Source: Micropterix aruncella
Taxonomy: Eukaryota > Arthropoda > Insecta > Lepidoptera > Micropterigidae
Reading direction: 5' to 3'
Length of the DNA stretch: 64,000 bases
Assembly (NCBI GenBank): GCA_944548615.1
Contig: OX155960.1
Location: 7,753,253 to 7,817,252, forward strand
Shown here: one piece after another, positions 32,851 through 42,752 of the stretch
Layout: each line of letters starts with the position of its first letter
How positions within the stretch are numbered: position 1 is the first letter of the stretch
Program-made: the position numbers and the translations under genes
The notes under the pieces: model-generated
What the model was told of the DNA's origin: nothing
The model's database searches: none
The model's input: the letters and a program-made list of their open reading frames with translations, nothing else

Positions 32851-33091
32851 TCCAAAATGTACTCAATCAGGCCTTTCATTTGGAACTAAACACGATATAT
32901 TTATGTAAATTTATTGACATTTGGACATTTAGGCAACTACTTACTTGATATTTAGATACATAAGGAACCCTATGACACTTATATCGCTATATGATGATAT
33001 AGCGATTCTAACAATACTACACACTTCTAAATTGGTTTGAGCGTTTAGAAGTCATGGTGGAATAAATAAACGGAAAACACACTCCTTTTAT

Positions 33092-33587
33092 ATAAAATCG
33101 AAGACTATCGCGGTTGTTTGACATTATAAATAGGATAGAAAACGAATTTACCGCGTGAAATTTGTAGGACCCGACGTTTCGGTGACGTTGCAGCCGCCGT
33201 TGTCTAGGGTAGACTGAAGAGCTGTCAGTCCGTTGCTTTGCGGGTAGGCCGCAAACCGCTGCCACCACTGCGTAGGTTATAACGGTGGTGGGGGGCCGGG
33301 CTCGGAGCGCGGGAATTTTGAAAATCCGTCTTGAACGCCGAACGCAAAGACGTAAAACAGGATAGAAGTGTTGTGTGCAAGACGGATTTTCAAAATTTCC
33401 GCGCTCCGAGCCCGGCCCCTCACCACCGTTAACCTACGCAGTGGCGGCATCGGTTTGCGGCCTACCCGCAAAACAACGGATTGACAGCTCTTCAGTCTAC
33501 CCTAGACAACGGCGGCTGCAACGTCACCGAAACGTCGGGTCCTACAAATTTCACGCGGTAAATTCGTTTTCTATCCTATTTATAATT
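33092..33587 (-). mobile_element. Palindromic element with ~210-bp arms and 13-bp target duplication
   Basis: The flanks ACACTCCTTTTAT (33079-33091) and ACACTTCTTTTAT (33588-33600) differ by one base and look like a target-site duplication; the related repeat at 22.4 kb is uninterrupted at this point. The arms 33123-33333 and 33378-33586 are inverted copies with few mismatches around a 44-nt loop. Arms include CCCGACGTTTCGGTGACGTT, CTAGGGTAGACTGAAGAGCT and GCGCGGGAATTTTGAAAATC. A one-sided stretch (33092-33122, minus-strand end AATGTCAAACAACCGCGATA) is also present in the 13.0-kb copy, so it belongs to the element. There is no coding capacity; overlapping open frames on the two strands are mirror images. 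Confidence 0.8.
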
Positions 33588-33660
33588 ACACTTCTTTTAT
33601 GTTTGGCAGTCGAGTAAAAATATGACAATAACCGAAAAATTACAATTAAGTCATTTGCTC

Positions 33661-33798
33661 TTATAAATATTTTACTTATCCGTCCTACCAATCAACGGGG
33701 AGGGAAAGTATTGTGAAATAGCAATTTTTTAAGAGATAAACACGGAAATATACATTTTGAGCCCTCTGAGACGATTAGGACTATTTCCAGATGGAAGT
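33661..33798. other. Short unassigned spacer before the SINE
   Basis: Nothing recognised in about 140 bases. Confidence 0.3.
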
Positions 33799-34046
33799 GT
33801 AGACCGGTAGCACAGTGGTTAGATTCTGATCTTACACTGAAAAGTCCCGGGTTCAATTCCCGGCTGGATCAGCACCTTGCGTTGGGATAAAATTAAAGGA
33901 TTTGCATTTCAATTCTGTCGTTCGCATGCAATAACAAGACACACACTTTCAAACATGTTACACGCAGACATATGTATGTACATATACACCCTTCACAGTA
34001 GGTTGGTTATAAGAGGTAAAGAGTAGACACAAATAAACAAACAAGA
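33799..34046 (+). mobile_element. tRNA-derived SINE, copy 1
   Basis: The head GTAGACCGGTAGCACAGTGG is tRNA-like, with an A-box-like TAGCACAGTGG (33808-33818) and a B box GGTTCAATTCC (33850-33860), followed by CGGCTGGATC as in a T-arm and acceptor. The body CAATTCTGTCGTTCGCATGC and ACAAGACACACAC is shared with the copy at 34521-34792. The 3' end is AAATAAACAAACAAGAC. The head is too mutated and the cloverleaf too poor for a functional tRNA gene. Pol III transcription from the internal A/B boxes is the family's expected mode. Confidence 0.75.
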
Positions 34047-34084
34047 CTGGGATTCATTTGGAGGGTAAAGAAACCGTTCAAGGA

Positions 34085-34235
34085 TTTCCACGTTGTCATG
34101 CTCCTATTTACGTCGCTAGTTCGGAGAAGATTGGAGCTTGGCAGCATGGTATGAAATCCATGTTACGAACAATATGTTTCAGATATTGAAATAGTTCAGA
34201 AAACGATACTGAGGTGGATGCGTTAGAAATTCTTT
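34085..34235 (+). pseudogene. LINE reverse transcriptase thumb scrap
   Basis: KDFHVVMLLFTSLVRRRLEL then GSMV, a stop, NPCYEQYVSDIEIVQK and TILRWMR. This matches the segment LFxSLVRSxLEYGSxVWNPxYxxxIxxIExVQKxFLR that follows the reverse transcriptase core of Jockey/CR1-type LINEs. It lies between two SINE copies and has no neighbours of its own family. Confidence 0.65.
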
Positions 34236-34512
34236 AACGAAATAGAGATCGCGGATTACTACGCCCAAACTCATTTTGAATGCGCACTTGGGCCGCGCGG
34301 CCAAGTGCGCGCGGTCGACGGCGATACCATACATTTCGTTGTATCCGTTGGCCGCCGCGCCCGGCCGCCGTGGCCAGGCCGCAAGTGGGCGCCGGGGCTA
34401 AGACTGTGGAAATACTATGGATGATGTTTTTAGAGCCTTGACAGTGCACACAAATCATTCCTTCTATAAGGATTTTCGATTAATTATAACACAGTTATAC
34501 GCAATGATATGC
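34236..34512. other. GC-rich segment with palindrome 34281-34310
   Basis: GCGCACTTGGGCCGCGCGGCC followed by AAGTGCGC is a ~29-bp palindrome. The rest to about 34410 is GC-rich (GGCCGCCGCGCCCGGCCGCC) without recognised coding content. Confidence 0.4.
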
Positions 34513-34520
34513 TGGTAATA

Positions 34521-34792
34521 ACATTGTACTTCGGTGGTTAGGTCGCCTGATCTTACGTTGTAAGGTCTCGGGTTCGATTCCCGGCTGGGTCACCATTTTC
34601 CGTTGGGACCTAATTAACGGAATTGCATTTTCAATTCTGTCGATCGAATGCAATAACAAGACACACACTTACACACATGTTACACGCATACATACATATA
34701 AACACATAGTAGGGTTGGTTGTAAAAAATTGTCATGACAATAAACCCGCCCGTTATGAATTTTCTCAATAAAGGGTAGAAACAAACAAACAA
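34521..34792 (+). mobile_element. tRNA-derived SINE, copy 2, with TGGTAATA duplication
   Basis: It is flanked by TGGTAATA (34513-34520 and 34793-34800). B box GGTTCGATTCC at 34571-34581 is an exact match to the pol III consensus GGTTCGANTCC. The A-box side is shortened (TACTTCGGTGGTTAGG). The body matches copy 1 for about 200 bp (CAATTCTGTCGATCGAATGC, AACAAGACACACAC, ATGTTACACGCATACATAC) and adds CCCGCCCGTTATGAATTTTC. The 3' end is GGGTAGAAACAAACAAACAA. A tRNA head, unrelated body and target duplication define a SINE mobilised by a LINE. Confidence 0.85.
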
Positions 34793-34800
34793 TGGTAATA

Positions 34801-35427
34801 CCACATACAGGGAATGTGTTGATGTCCATCTCAACACATTCTCGCGTACAAACGCCATAATCATTGGCATCACTGCAAGGTGAAATGTATGGACCTTTTG
34901 CCAGTGGCCCGGAAAGAATGGTGTGTTATAGGCACTTCAAGTCGTTAGAGTTCAACTGTAAACTTCTCGCACTACAAGACACAACTGACAGCTGGCAGTC
35001 AGTTTACTCATAACAATGTAAAGGTTACGACTTCTCTGTATGAGTGCAGTTTTGTTTTGCGTAGATAGATGGCTATTGATCGAACGCAAACAATACAGTC
35101 GTTTTAGTATCGTCGTTGAAAGTATTCCAAAATGGACAGTTTAGTTGGCTGGTTGGGTTAGTCAATGTCTAGTCCTTCATTACCAGTCCAGACTGGTAAT
35201 GAAGGGCGCTCTTCACGGTTCCAATGGTGAAGCGGTATTATAGTACTGGCACTAAATACTTGCATAAATCGCAGCGTGCTGATTACCTGGCAACACTGCG
35301 TTATCACATTGCTGCTACATACTACTTTCACGCTTGACATTGAGGTGATGAATGGCATCGTAGCATTCAAAAGTATTGGCAAGCCGCATCTCACTGTACC
35401 ACAGTGGCGTGCTACGTAAAGGTTAAC
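34801..35427. other. Unassigned
   Basis: Contains a perfect hairpin at 35174-35205. No gene or element ends were recognised. Confidence 0.35.
35174..35205. repeat. Perfect hairpin, 15-bp stem, 2-nt loop
   Basis: CCTTCATTACCAGTC and its reverse complement GACTGGTAATGAAGG separated by CA. Confidence 0.75.
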
Positions 35428-36460
35428 CGGAGCTGTCTACTACAACGGGCGAACTTGTCACCTCAGGAAGTTTTAAAAATATTTGATCGCTCTGTCTCTG
35501 GTGAGGAGACAGAACGATGTCTTTTGGAGTTAATGGGCCCTTGCTGAGTTGGCCACGAAGACCCATTCTGTTCAGGGTTGGTCACACTCACAAGTCAACA
35601 CCTATCCGACGGCCTCCACGCATGAAGTGCGAGCCTGGGTAGGACTCTGGCCTTATGGTTAGTTTCCCCTGGGAATCAACTTTCTGGCGCTCCTGGACGG
35701 TCTGCGCACCGTGCGGCATATAAGCCAATCGATTGCTCACTCTGACTAACAGTCGGGGGAGCCTGGAAGCAGTACTGTTTCCTATAGAGCGGGGGTGGCT
35801 GCGGACCTTACGGCGACTGCTCTTGAAACGACCATCGGCTACCCGATCCTGGGTGAACAGCCGGGCAAAGGACGCTGTGGTCCGCGTTAGATTCGGTATA
35901 CACCGTTTCACCGCTTCGTAAGGGAGAGGACCGAGCAAGCGATCTCGAACTCGTAACCAATCGAGAGACTGGAGTAATCTGGTCACTATTGGAAGTAAGG
36001 GCGTGAGTGTAAGCCCGCTGGGTAACACTCCTGGCTATCTCGCGGTTAGGGCGTTGGCCTCTTACGGGTTTGTGGCGGAGCTAGACGGTGGACTGTTTTT
36101 GTCCAAGTCTTCTGCGCTCACTCCAGGGAGATAGAAAGACTAATCGTTAAAACTTCCTGAGGTGACGGGCTCGCCCGCTGTAGTCGACAACCCTAGTTGT
36201 CTCCCGTGAGGTGAGCGTAGAAAACTTGGGGCGAAAACTGTCTACCTAACTACTAGGGGCGAGGTTGCCAGCTCGGTACCGTCCCCTGTGCCTCGCAGTC
36301 ACGCTTTGGCCTCTGACGGGCAGGTGGCGTAGCTAGACTGTGGATTGTTCTTCGTCCCTAGTCTTCTGCGCTCACCTCATGGGAGACAGAACGATAAATA
36401 CCGTTAAAACTTCCTGAGGTGACGGGTTCGCCAGTTGTAGTTGACAGCTCTAGTTGTGCG
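35428..36460. repeat. Nest of R650 copies (subfamily A)
   Basis: A plus-strand head (CTACTACAACGGGCGAACTT, 35438-35526) is interrupted by a nearly full-length minus-strand copy (35527 to about 36200, GGAGTTAATGGGCCC to GTAGTCGACAACCCTAG). The plus-strand head then resumes (TGTCTCCCGTGAGGTGAGCG, 36200-36255), followed by another minus-strand head (36256-36460, ending TTCGCCAGTTGTAGTTGAC). The family therefore inserts into itself. The long minus-strand open frame at 35588-36028 lies in the noncoding repeat. Confidence 0.65.
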
Positions 36461-36531
36461 TCTGGCTGTCTGTATGTGTGTCTGTGTGTATGTATTCCTC
36501 CACGTTGTCGCCCAAACGCTGAAACCGATTA

Positions 36532-36569
36532 TGACTTAATGATGCCGGTATATAGGCATCATTAAGTCA
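36532..36569. repeat. Perfect hairpin, 15-bp stem
   Basis: TGACTTAATGATGCC and GGCATCATTAAGTCA around an 8-nt loop (GGTATATA). Confidence 0.75.
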
Positions 36570-36844
36570 AAGCAAGAGTTGAATATCTTGTGGTTGAAAT
36601 CGGCCCACCAGGGGCGCACTAGTCATATATAAATCTCGAAGTGTTGGAATTAGATACTTGAAATTTCGTACACAGATGCCTTGTTGAGCCGAAATCACAT
36701 AGTGGTTTTTTTCTTGAAATTCCTCATATACAAGCTACACTAATAATATTTAAATTCCGCCTTACATTTTAATCAAATATTAATCAGCCGTTCGCCAACC
36801 GAGAGAGGCCGCTCGTCGATTTGATTTATGAAATTATTATTCAG

Positions 36845-36872
36845 ATGAATTCATTCCTTGGAATGAATTCAT
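36845..36872. repeat. Perfect hairpin, 13-bp stem, 2-nt loop
   Basis: ATGAATTCATTCC and GGAATGAATTCAT separated by TT. Confidence 0.7.
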
Positions 36873-37180
36873 TTACCGTGAATGTCTTTGGGGTGACACA
36901 AGCGATTTTTTTCCAATGTGGTTCCGCATAATAGATTCAAAATATACTTGCTCAACAATAATGTTGAATTTAACTCAATTTTAGCGCAACATTATTAACA
37001 CTTGGACCATTTAAACTTATGTCATTTAACTCGACTGCGGTGGCCAAATGTGACAATTATAAAATAGCTTTAAATTAACCTAATCCGTCGCGACAATTAG
37101 CATACAGAATTAGAATGCATGTGAACGCTTTGAGTCGCGTTTCAACCGAGCAATTTCGAGCTATTTGCTGTGAGGGCCCT

Positions 37181-37487
37181 CTCATTTTCAAATTGCAACT
37201 GCTACAACTAGAAAATTAACTGTAGCGATGTCAACTATATCATTATTGTTTTATACCTTTTGCAGTATTTTATCAGCCTTTTAATGACTATTTAAAAATA
37301 GTAAAAAAAACTCATTTTCAAATTGCAACTGCTGCAACTAGAAAATTAACTGTAGCGATGTCGACTATACCACTATTGTTTTATCAGTATCAGTATCATT
37401 TGCAGTATTTTATAAGCCTTTTTATGACTATTTAAAAATAGTAATAAAAACTCATTTTCAAATTGCAACTGCTGCAACTAGAAAATT
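37181..37487 (+). repeat. Tandem repeat, 130-140-bp unit, 2.3 copies
   Basis: CTCATTTTCAAATTGCAACT starts units at 37181, 37311 and 37451. Each full unit has AGAAAATTAACTGTAGCGAT and GACTATTTAAAAATAGTAA (itself a small hairpin). Unit 2 carries an extra CAGTATCAGTAT. Similarity is high, so the expansion is recent. Confidence 0.85.
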
Positions 37488-38690
37488 CGCAACTAGATAG
37501 TATCTAACAATAAACTAGATAGTATCTAATAATAAATTATTAGGTAGGTACTATCGTCAACTGCATACAGCTTACCGATCCTTATTTTGTTTCATTCGTT
37601 TTTTTTTTCTTTTTATCTTTTGCTTAGTATTTTTTGTTGTAAACACTGATTTTAGTTTTATTTTGCCTAATTTGTTTAGTCATGATTACATTCCTAATTT
37701 TTTTCATGTGTTTTTTAATATTGCTCGATTTTATTTATTTTATTATTATTTTATTTTATTTAATAATTCATTTACAATGCAAAAGTATTACTAATAATCA
37801 TATCAATAAAAAAATGTATAATAAAAATTTAAATTTAAATTGAACACGGCCGATATGAGCATTAGCATGTATGTACTGCTGCTGCCCAACTAAGTGCCAG
37901 GACTTGTTCCAGGGCAACTGGCTCTCTAGTTTTTAGTTCACATATATTCGGCAATTTCAATAAAAAATAAAAAGGAAATATGTATAATATATTCCAGTCA
38001 CCATTACAAATTATAACTAATAATCACTAACTAATGATCACAATAGAAAATAAAACACAGAAAATAAATAATCGTGTAAAAAAAAATAATAATAAAATGT
38101 CGAATAATATCAAACAATAGTCACCAAAATTAATAAATAAGTAATAGTGATATTAGTATAAGTAATAGTAGATTACTTACACCATTCAAATTGTGATTTG
38201 CCTTCGTTTATTTGTACTACAATTTATACCCTAACTTAACATTTTTCACATAACATTGTATTTCCGATGTTTTTTTCTTGATGAATCAACCATTATTGTA
38301 AAGATTATTCATTATCTGCCTAATATTTCTGAATTTACAAAGTGATTTTTGAATATTGATTAAAATTATATATTGCACATCGGGGGATGGCGAAATATAT
38401 TTCTGAGTATTATGAGTCTCCAGAAAATAATAATTGTGAACTGATCGTGCTCAGCACCTAATAGTTTGCCAACACAACGCATTTTGATCCAGCTTGAAAT
38501 TGTGAACATATTTTGTCGAGTGATATAATTTTTCAGTATTATTTAAAGGATATTAATATTCAAGTTTTCTTTAGAGAGAGAACTTTGGAATTCCGTATTT
38601 TAAGACGTCAAAAGTATCTTCACGCCAACATGTACTTCCTATACAGCTCTTTTGATTAAATTAAATGATACCTTTGTCAGATAACACCCC
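37488..38690. other. AT-rich, nothing recognised
   Basis: No protein motif, element ends or RNA gene were seen on either strand in 1.2 kb. TTTATTTTATTATTATTTTA-type low complexity lies at 37735-37770. Confidence 0.4.
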
Positions 38691-39115
38691 ACGCCCTCAC
38701 TATAGATAGATTAGCCAGTCTCCAGTCTGGACGCATATTCGAAGAAGTCGCTTGCGCGGCCTCTGGGCAACAACCATCCCCGCTGTTTAGGAAATGTGTT
38801 AGATCATTTCCAGACCCTCCCCCCCCCCCCCTCCCGGTTAGTCGACGGAGTGCACAATCGATTGGTTAACGCCGCACAATACAGACATCGCCCAGCAGCG
38901 CCCTAGATCTCCCCCCAAAGGATCAGATCCCACTTGTCCACGACACAGCCGTGATAGGGGAAACAGAGCTCTTTCTAGGTTTGTTTCTCTTCGAGGTGGC
39001 TACCGGATAATAGTTAAACCGTGAGTTGAGCCACCCGAGGTAACGAGCAGGTGATTTGGCTTCAACTGCCCGGAACCGTTAGCTGCAGTTAGCTGTACCA
39101 AAGATACAGTCATCG
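38691..39115 (+). repeat. R650 repeat, 3' part (copy at 38.7 kb)
   Basis: CAACAACCATCCCCGCTGTT, GGTTAGTCGACGGAGTGCAC, AATCGATTGGTTAACGCCGC and CCGTGAGTTGAGCCACCCGA correspond to 45105-45400 and 7640-7760. The C-run at 38819-38830 is a local expansion. The start of the repeat is missing. Confidence 0.55.
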
Positions 39116-39305
39116 TCAAAGGTTTATTTATAGAATTATTTAAAACTGCTGATTGGAGTCGTGTTCTAGCAACAAGCGACATTAATCTAGCAACGGAATA
39201 ATTCCATAATAACATTACTTGAGCCATCAAAAACGCTTCCTGGATTGTGCTATTAAAAATAATGGCTTGATCGACACGTCTTAACCCTAAATGCTTCAAA
39301 AACCA
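39116..39305 (+). pseudogene. LINE linker fragment
   Basis: LFKTADWSRVLATSDINLATE, a stop, FHNNIT and AIKNASW. This matches the region between endonuclease and reverse transcriptase in Jockey-type ORF2 (TADWxxFxxxL...DxDLAxExFxxxLTxAI..AS). A second scrap from the same type of protein lies at 39690-39850. Confidence 0.5.
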
Positions 39306-39391
39306 AATTCATTGCATTTAGATTACGTCCGGTAGTCATATTACCTTCTCCACACTAACCGCTGCAATAGGTAACCGACCTATGTGTTACG

Positions 39392-39690
39392 TTTAAATTT
39401 AATAATATAGAGGGTGGACTGTCACGAACGTGACAAATTACGCGCCGGTCGAGACAGATGTACTCAAGTTCGAGTGTTCTTATTGATCGTGCTGTGACTT
39501 CATAATTATCGCGTTCGTGAGATGGCCAGCTGAAGATTTGGATACATTCGGAGTGAAATTACAGCAAGGAATCGCGCGAAAAATAAAAAGGTGCGTAAAC
39601 TTTGATCCCTTCCTCTCCACAATGATGATTATAATTCTTTAAAATAACCAATCTTCCTTACAGTCCACTCTCTATATTATTAAACTTAAA
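39392..39690. mobile_element. ~290-bp MITE with 25-31-bp inverted ends
   Basis: TTTAATAATATAGAGGGTGG ACTGT (39398-39422) is mirrored by ACAGTCCACTCTCTATATTA TTAAA (39660-39684) with one mismatch; pairing continues about six bases outward with one more mismatch. The interior is unrelated to the other MITEs here and noncoding. It lies between two LINE fragments, but they do not obviously join across it. Confidence 0.7.
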
Positions 39691-39850
39691 GCCAACACTA
39701 TCCGTGTTGCCTACCATATCCAAGAAAAAAACGAAGTCAAGTATCTAGGTGCCCTAATAAACCCTAAATTGTGCTGGGACAACCAATTGGTAGAACAGTC
39801 TCGAAAATTAGTTTTTCGTTCTGTCAAAGAATACCATAAATATGACGACT
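39690..39850 (+). pseudogene. LINE reverse transcriptase thumb scrap
   Basis: EKNEVKYLGALINPKLCWDN then QLVEQSRKL. VKYLGxxIDxxLxW is the conserved segment following the catalytic core of LINE reverse transcriptases. It is only about 40 codons long. Confidence 0.55.
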
Positions 39851-40838
39851 CTTATTATAATTAAAAACTCTAACACTACCTGATCTAGTGAATTAATAAA
39901 CTCTAACATCTAACACTGATTAAAATGCAAATATGCAGTCTGGGTCCACTCGCTGTTGACACAGGGCGCGTCCAGAATGTACTCGATCGCCGTTTGTGTA
40001 TCAGTCTAATTATCATGGATAGTAAACATTTGATAATCTAGAGAACCACATCAATAATCTGGAAAGCGTCGTTTCGTATCAAAGAATTTGACTGAAGCAG
40101 CAAAGCGAAAAAGGGAGTAGGGGGAGAACGAAACGACATCTTATTCGGCCCAATTGTCATCCTCACCTGCTCGCCCTGGTGGTTCTCTTCAGAATAGCTG
40201 GCGGCGGTGACTCAAGGGTCGTCGCGGTATTCCCTGCTAGACAATAAACGAGGCAATAGCGATATAGCTTAGGCGGTATAAACTAACACCCAGTAGATCA
40301 ACTATCTAGAAGAAGCTTCAATGGCCTAGAGAAGAATACTCTCCAAAAGTTCTGGTGCAGAAGGCAATGGGAAACCACTGCACTGTTTTCCCTAGTACTC
40401 AGATTCATATGGATAAAAAAGAATGCAGAGCTGACTGCAAACCTTCACTAGTTGGAGAGGCAACCACAGAAGAAAACACTACCTACCGAAATATTCATAG
40501 TGCATTTTATTAACATTTAGATAAGCCTACTAGGGCATAGGTTATTTTGAAGAGCGATGGGCGTTTGATTAGATATGATGCGAGGGGTGTGTTATTTTAT
40601 TCAGCGTCGGGGCTGTCAAAGACATTTGACGGTGGGTTTAATCACATCGCGCCTCAGCCGATCCCTCTGCCGTCAAAATCGGACAGCGATTGCACTCTTC
40701 AATGTCCGCGTCCCGATGCATAATTCATTCGCGTGCAGGCACCCGATAGCAAACGAGGAACGCGAAAGAGCACGCGGGCCGGCTGCTATCCTACTGGATA
40801 TGAACAGGGAAAAATTGACGTCATTAATAATAATAATA
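39851..40838. other. Unassigned flank of the LINE insertion
   Basis: Nothing named. A frame open from ATG 40575 runs through this flank into the LINE ORF by chance: its first ~88 codons show no similarity to retrotransposon proteins. Confidence 0.4.
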
Positions 40839-40841
40839 TCA

Positions 40842-42683
40842 AAAACTATAAATTGTGCAAAAAAGTTACATTATAAAAAAATTATTGAAACATCAGAAAA
40901 CATAGTGAAGTCAACATGGCAAGTTATAAAAGATCATAGTGGAAGATCAAAGGAAATAAAACAAAAAAATTTAGAAATAAACATTGAAAACATGCCCACA
41001 GTCGAGCCAAAAAGAATAGCGAGAGAATTTAACAATTTTTTTATTACCGTTGGAAAAGATAAACAGACAGCTAATCCTTCAAACGGAAAACAAATATTAC
41101 CAACAAATAGCGTAAGTAATTCTATATATTTAAATCCGGTTGATGAAAAAGAAATATCTACTATAATTAAGGGGCTAAAAAATAAGAAATCTTTTGGCTA
41201 TGATGAAATTCCGACCAGCGTGGTCAAGTCGTGTGTTGACCAATTATCAGCACCTTTAGCGCTGCTAATAAATCAGTCATTTCAAGAAGGTATATTTCCC
41301 ACTTATTTAAAGAGAGCTATTATTAGGCCACTTTTTAAAAAAGGGGATAGTAGGAACCCCTCAAACTACCGTCCGATTGCTCTCCTATCAACTTTTGCGA
41401 AAATATACGAAAAGACCGTCTACACTAGAATATATAGTTTCCTTGAAAAATATAATATTTTTTCGGAAAATCAAAATGGATTTAGAAAGAACAAGTCAAC
41501 TACACTAGCTGTCTTTCAATATACTAACGAAATTCTAAATTTACTAAATAATAAACATGTCACCCTGGGGTTATTGCTAGATTTATCTAAGGCATATGAT
41601 TGTGTACTACACGAAAAACTCTTAGAGAAATGCTACAACGTCGGAATCCGAGGCAAAGCCTATGATTGGTTAAAATCTTACCTTACTGAACGGGAGCAGT
41701 GCGTTGAAATTACATACTTTAATAGCAATAAAAAGATGGTAGAACCTGTACGATCAAAATGGCTTCGATCACAGCATGGCATTCCGCAGGGAAGCGTCCT
41801 CGGTTGCCTGCTGTTTATAATATATGTAAACGAACTTCCTTTAGCGACACAACAGAAAATAATCCTATTCGCCGACGATACTTCTATCTTAATTGGGGGC
41901 CATACTAAAGCTGATGTGGAAAGCAGCGCAAACACAAGCTTTATAGAAGTAACTGAATGGTTAGGGTCAAATAATTTAAGTGTAAATGCGGAAAAAACAA
42001 AATGTATGCAATTTCATTCCTATCAAGCACAAAAATACAAATTTGAAATTAAACATAACGCTCAGATTATTGATATGGTGCAAAAATTCAAATTACTAGG
42101 GATAACAATCGACTGTAATTTGAACTGGAAAGCCCATGTCGAAGATGTAAAAATAAAAATTTCGAAATTTTGCTACGCTCTAAGGATTTTAAAACGAACT
42201 ACAGATAAAAAAACAGCCTTTATGGCATATTATGCATATATTTACGCCTGCATAAAATATGGAATTACGCTTTGGGGCAATTCGGTAAACGCAGAGGAAA
42301 TATTCATAGTACAAAAACGATGCTTACGAATAATATGTGGAATTCCAAAGACTGACAGCTGCAAACCACTATTTAAAAAGGAGTTTGTGCTAACGTTTAT
42401 ATCGATATACATCTTGGAAACCTGCAAATTTATAAGGGACCACGATCAGTATTTCAAAACAAACAATGTTGAACACGGCTATAACACACGAAATAAACAT
42501 GAGCTACAAGCACCCAAGCCAAATTTAACTCTATTTAAAAAAGGAATGTTATACAATGCAATAAAAATCTATAACCACCTACCTGCAAATATCAAAGAAA
42601 TAAAAGGAAAAGGGTTTACCGCAGCGTTGAAAAAATGGCTTATCGATAAAAGCTTTTACACATTAAACGAATATTTCTCATAA
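40842..42683 (+). CDS. LINE ORF2 fragment: reverse transcriptase and C-terminus
   Basis: 613 codons, uninterrupted, 5'-truncated (no start of its own; the frame happens to be open back to ATG 40575 in the flank). Numbering from 40842: a linker with AREFNNFFITVGKD, then SFGYDEIPTSVVKSCVDQLS, SNYRPIALLSTFAKIYEKTV, QNGFRKNKSTTLAVFQY, LLLDLSKAYDCVLHEKLLEK (catalytic Asp in motif A), HGIPQGSVLGCLLFIIYVNE and ILFADDTSILIGG with FADD at 343-346. Then come LSVNAEKTKCMQF, KLLGITIDCNLNWKAHV, CIKYGITLWGNS, VQKRCLRIICGIP and HGYNTRNKHELQ, and an end FYTLNEYFS. All catalytic residues of the palm are present. The protein would copy RNA at a nicked target, but without the endonuclease half this copy is not autonomous. 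Confidence 0.92.
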   Translation, partial: KTINCAKKLHYKKIIETSENIVKSTWQVIKDHSGRSKEIKQKNLEINIENMPTVEPKRIAREFNNFFITVGKDKQTANPSNGKQILPTNSVSNSIYLNPVDEKEISTIIKGLKNKKSFGYDEIPTSVVKSCVDQLSAPLALLINQSFQEGIFPTYLKRAIIRPLFKKGDSRNPSNYRPIALLSTFAKIYEKTVYTRIYSFLEKYNIFSENQNGFRKNKSTTLAVFQYTNEILNLLNNKHVTLGLLLDLSKAYDCVLHEKLLEKCYNVGIRGKAYDWLKSYLTEREQCVEITYFNSNKKMVEPVRSKWLRSQHGIPQGSVLGCLLFIIYVNELPLATQQKIILFADDTSILIGGHTKADVESSANTSFIEVTEWLGSNNLSVNAEKTKCMQFHSYQAQKYKFEIKHNAQIIDMVQKFKLLGITIDCNLNWKAHVEDVKIKISKFCYALRILKRTTDKKTAFMAYYAYIYACIKYGITLWGNSVNAEEIFIVQKRCLRIICGIPKTDSCKPLFKKEFVLTFISIYILETCKFIRDHDQYFKTNNVEHGYNTRNKHELQAPKPNLTLFKKGMLYNAIKIYNHLPANIKEIKGKGFTAALKKWLIDKSFYTLNEYFS

Positions 42684-42752
42684 TATTATATTGTAGGCAT
42701 GCATTTTCATTTTGTTTTTAAATTAATTCAATTAGAAAGATTACAAATTTTC

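Larger units (their letters stand above)
32193..33660 (+). mobile_element. 3' part of a LINE-like element, split by a palindromic insert
   Basis: The left boundary is set by sequence shared with 21881-21940. The unit holds a C-terminal coding piece (32193-32528), UTR with several hairpins, and an end GGCAGTCGAGTAAAAATATG at about 33606-33625 shared with 22466-22490. The stretch 33092-33587 is a later insertion absent from the 22-kb copy. Confidence 0.65.
36461..37180. other. Unassigned repeat-like DNA with two hairpins
   Basis: GTGTGTCTGTGTGTATGTAT then CAAACGCTGAAACCGATTAT is a phrase common in insect non-autonomous repeats. Hairpins lie at 36532-36569 and 36845-36872. Confidence 0.35.

Noticed and set aside
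33017..33617. Two similar ORFs on opposite strands (VCGLPAKQR...)
   Set aside because: They are mirror images produced by the arms of the palindrome, not a gene pair.
33850..34585. Candidate tRNA genes at 33.8 and 34.5 kb
   Set aside because: Only A/B-box regions are tRNA-like, no cloverleaf can be drawn through the anticodon arm, and both continue into a shared non-tRNA body: these are SINEs.
35588..36028. 146-codon minus-strand open frame
   Set aside because: It lies wholly in an R650 copy; the other copies are full of stops in the same frame, so it is not conserved coding.
40575..40838. N-terminal 88 codons of the 702-codon frame
   Set aside because: They lie upstream of the LINE target duplication and show no retrotransposon similarity; the fusion is by chance.
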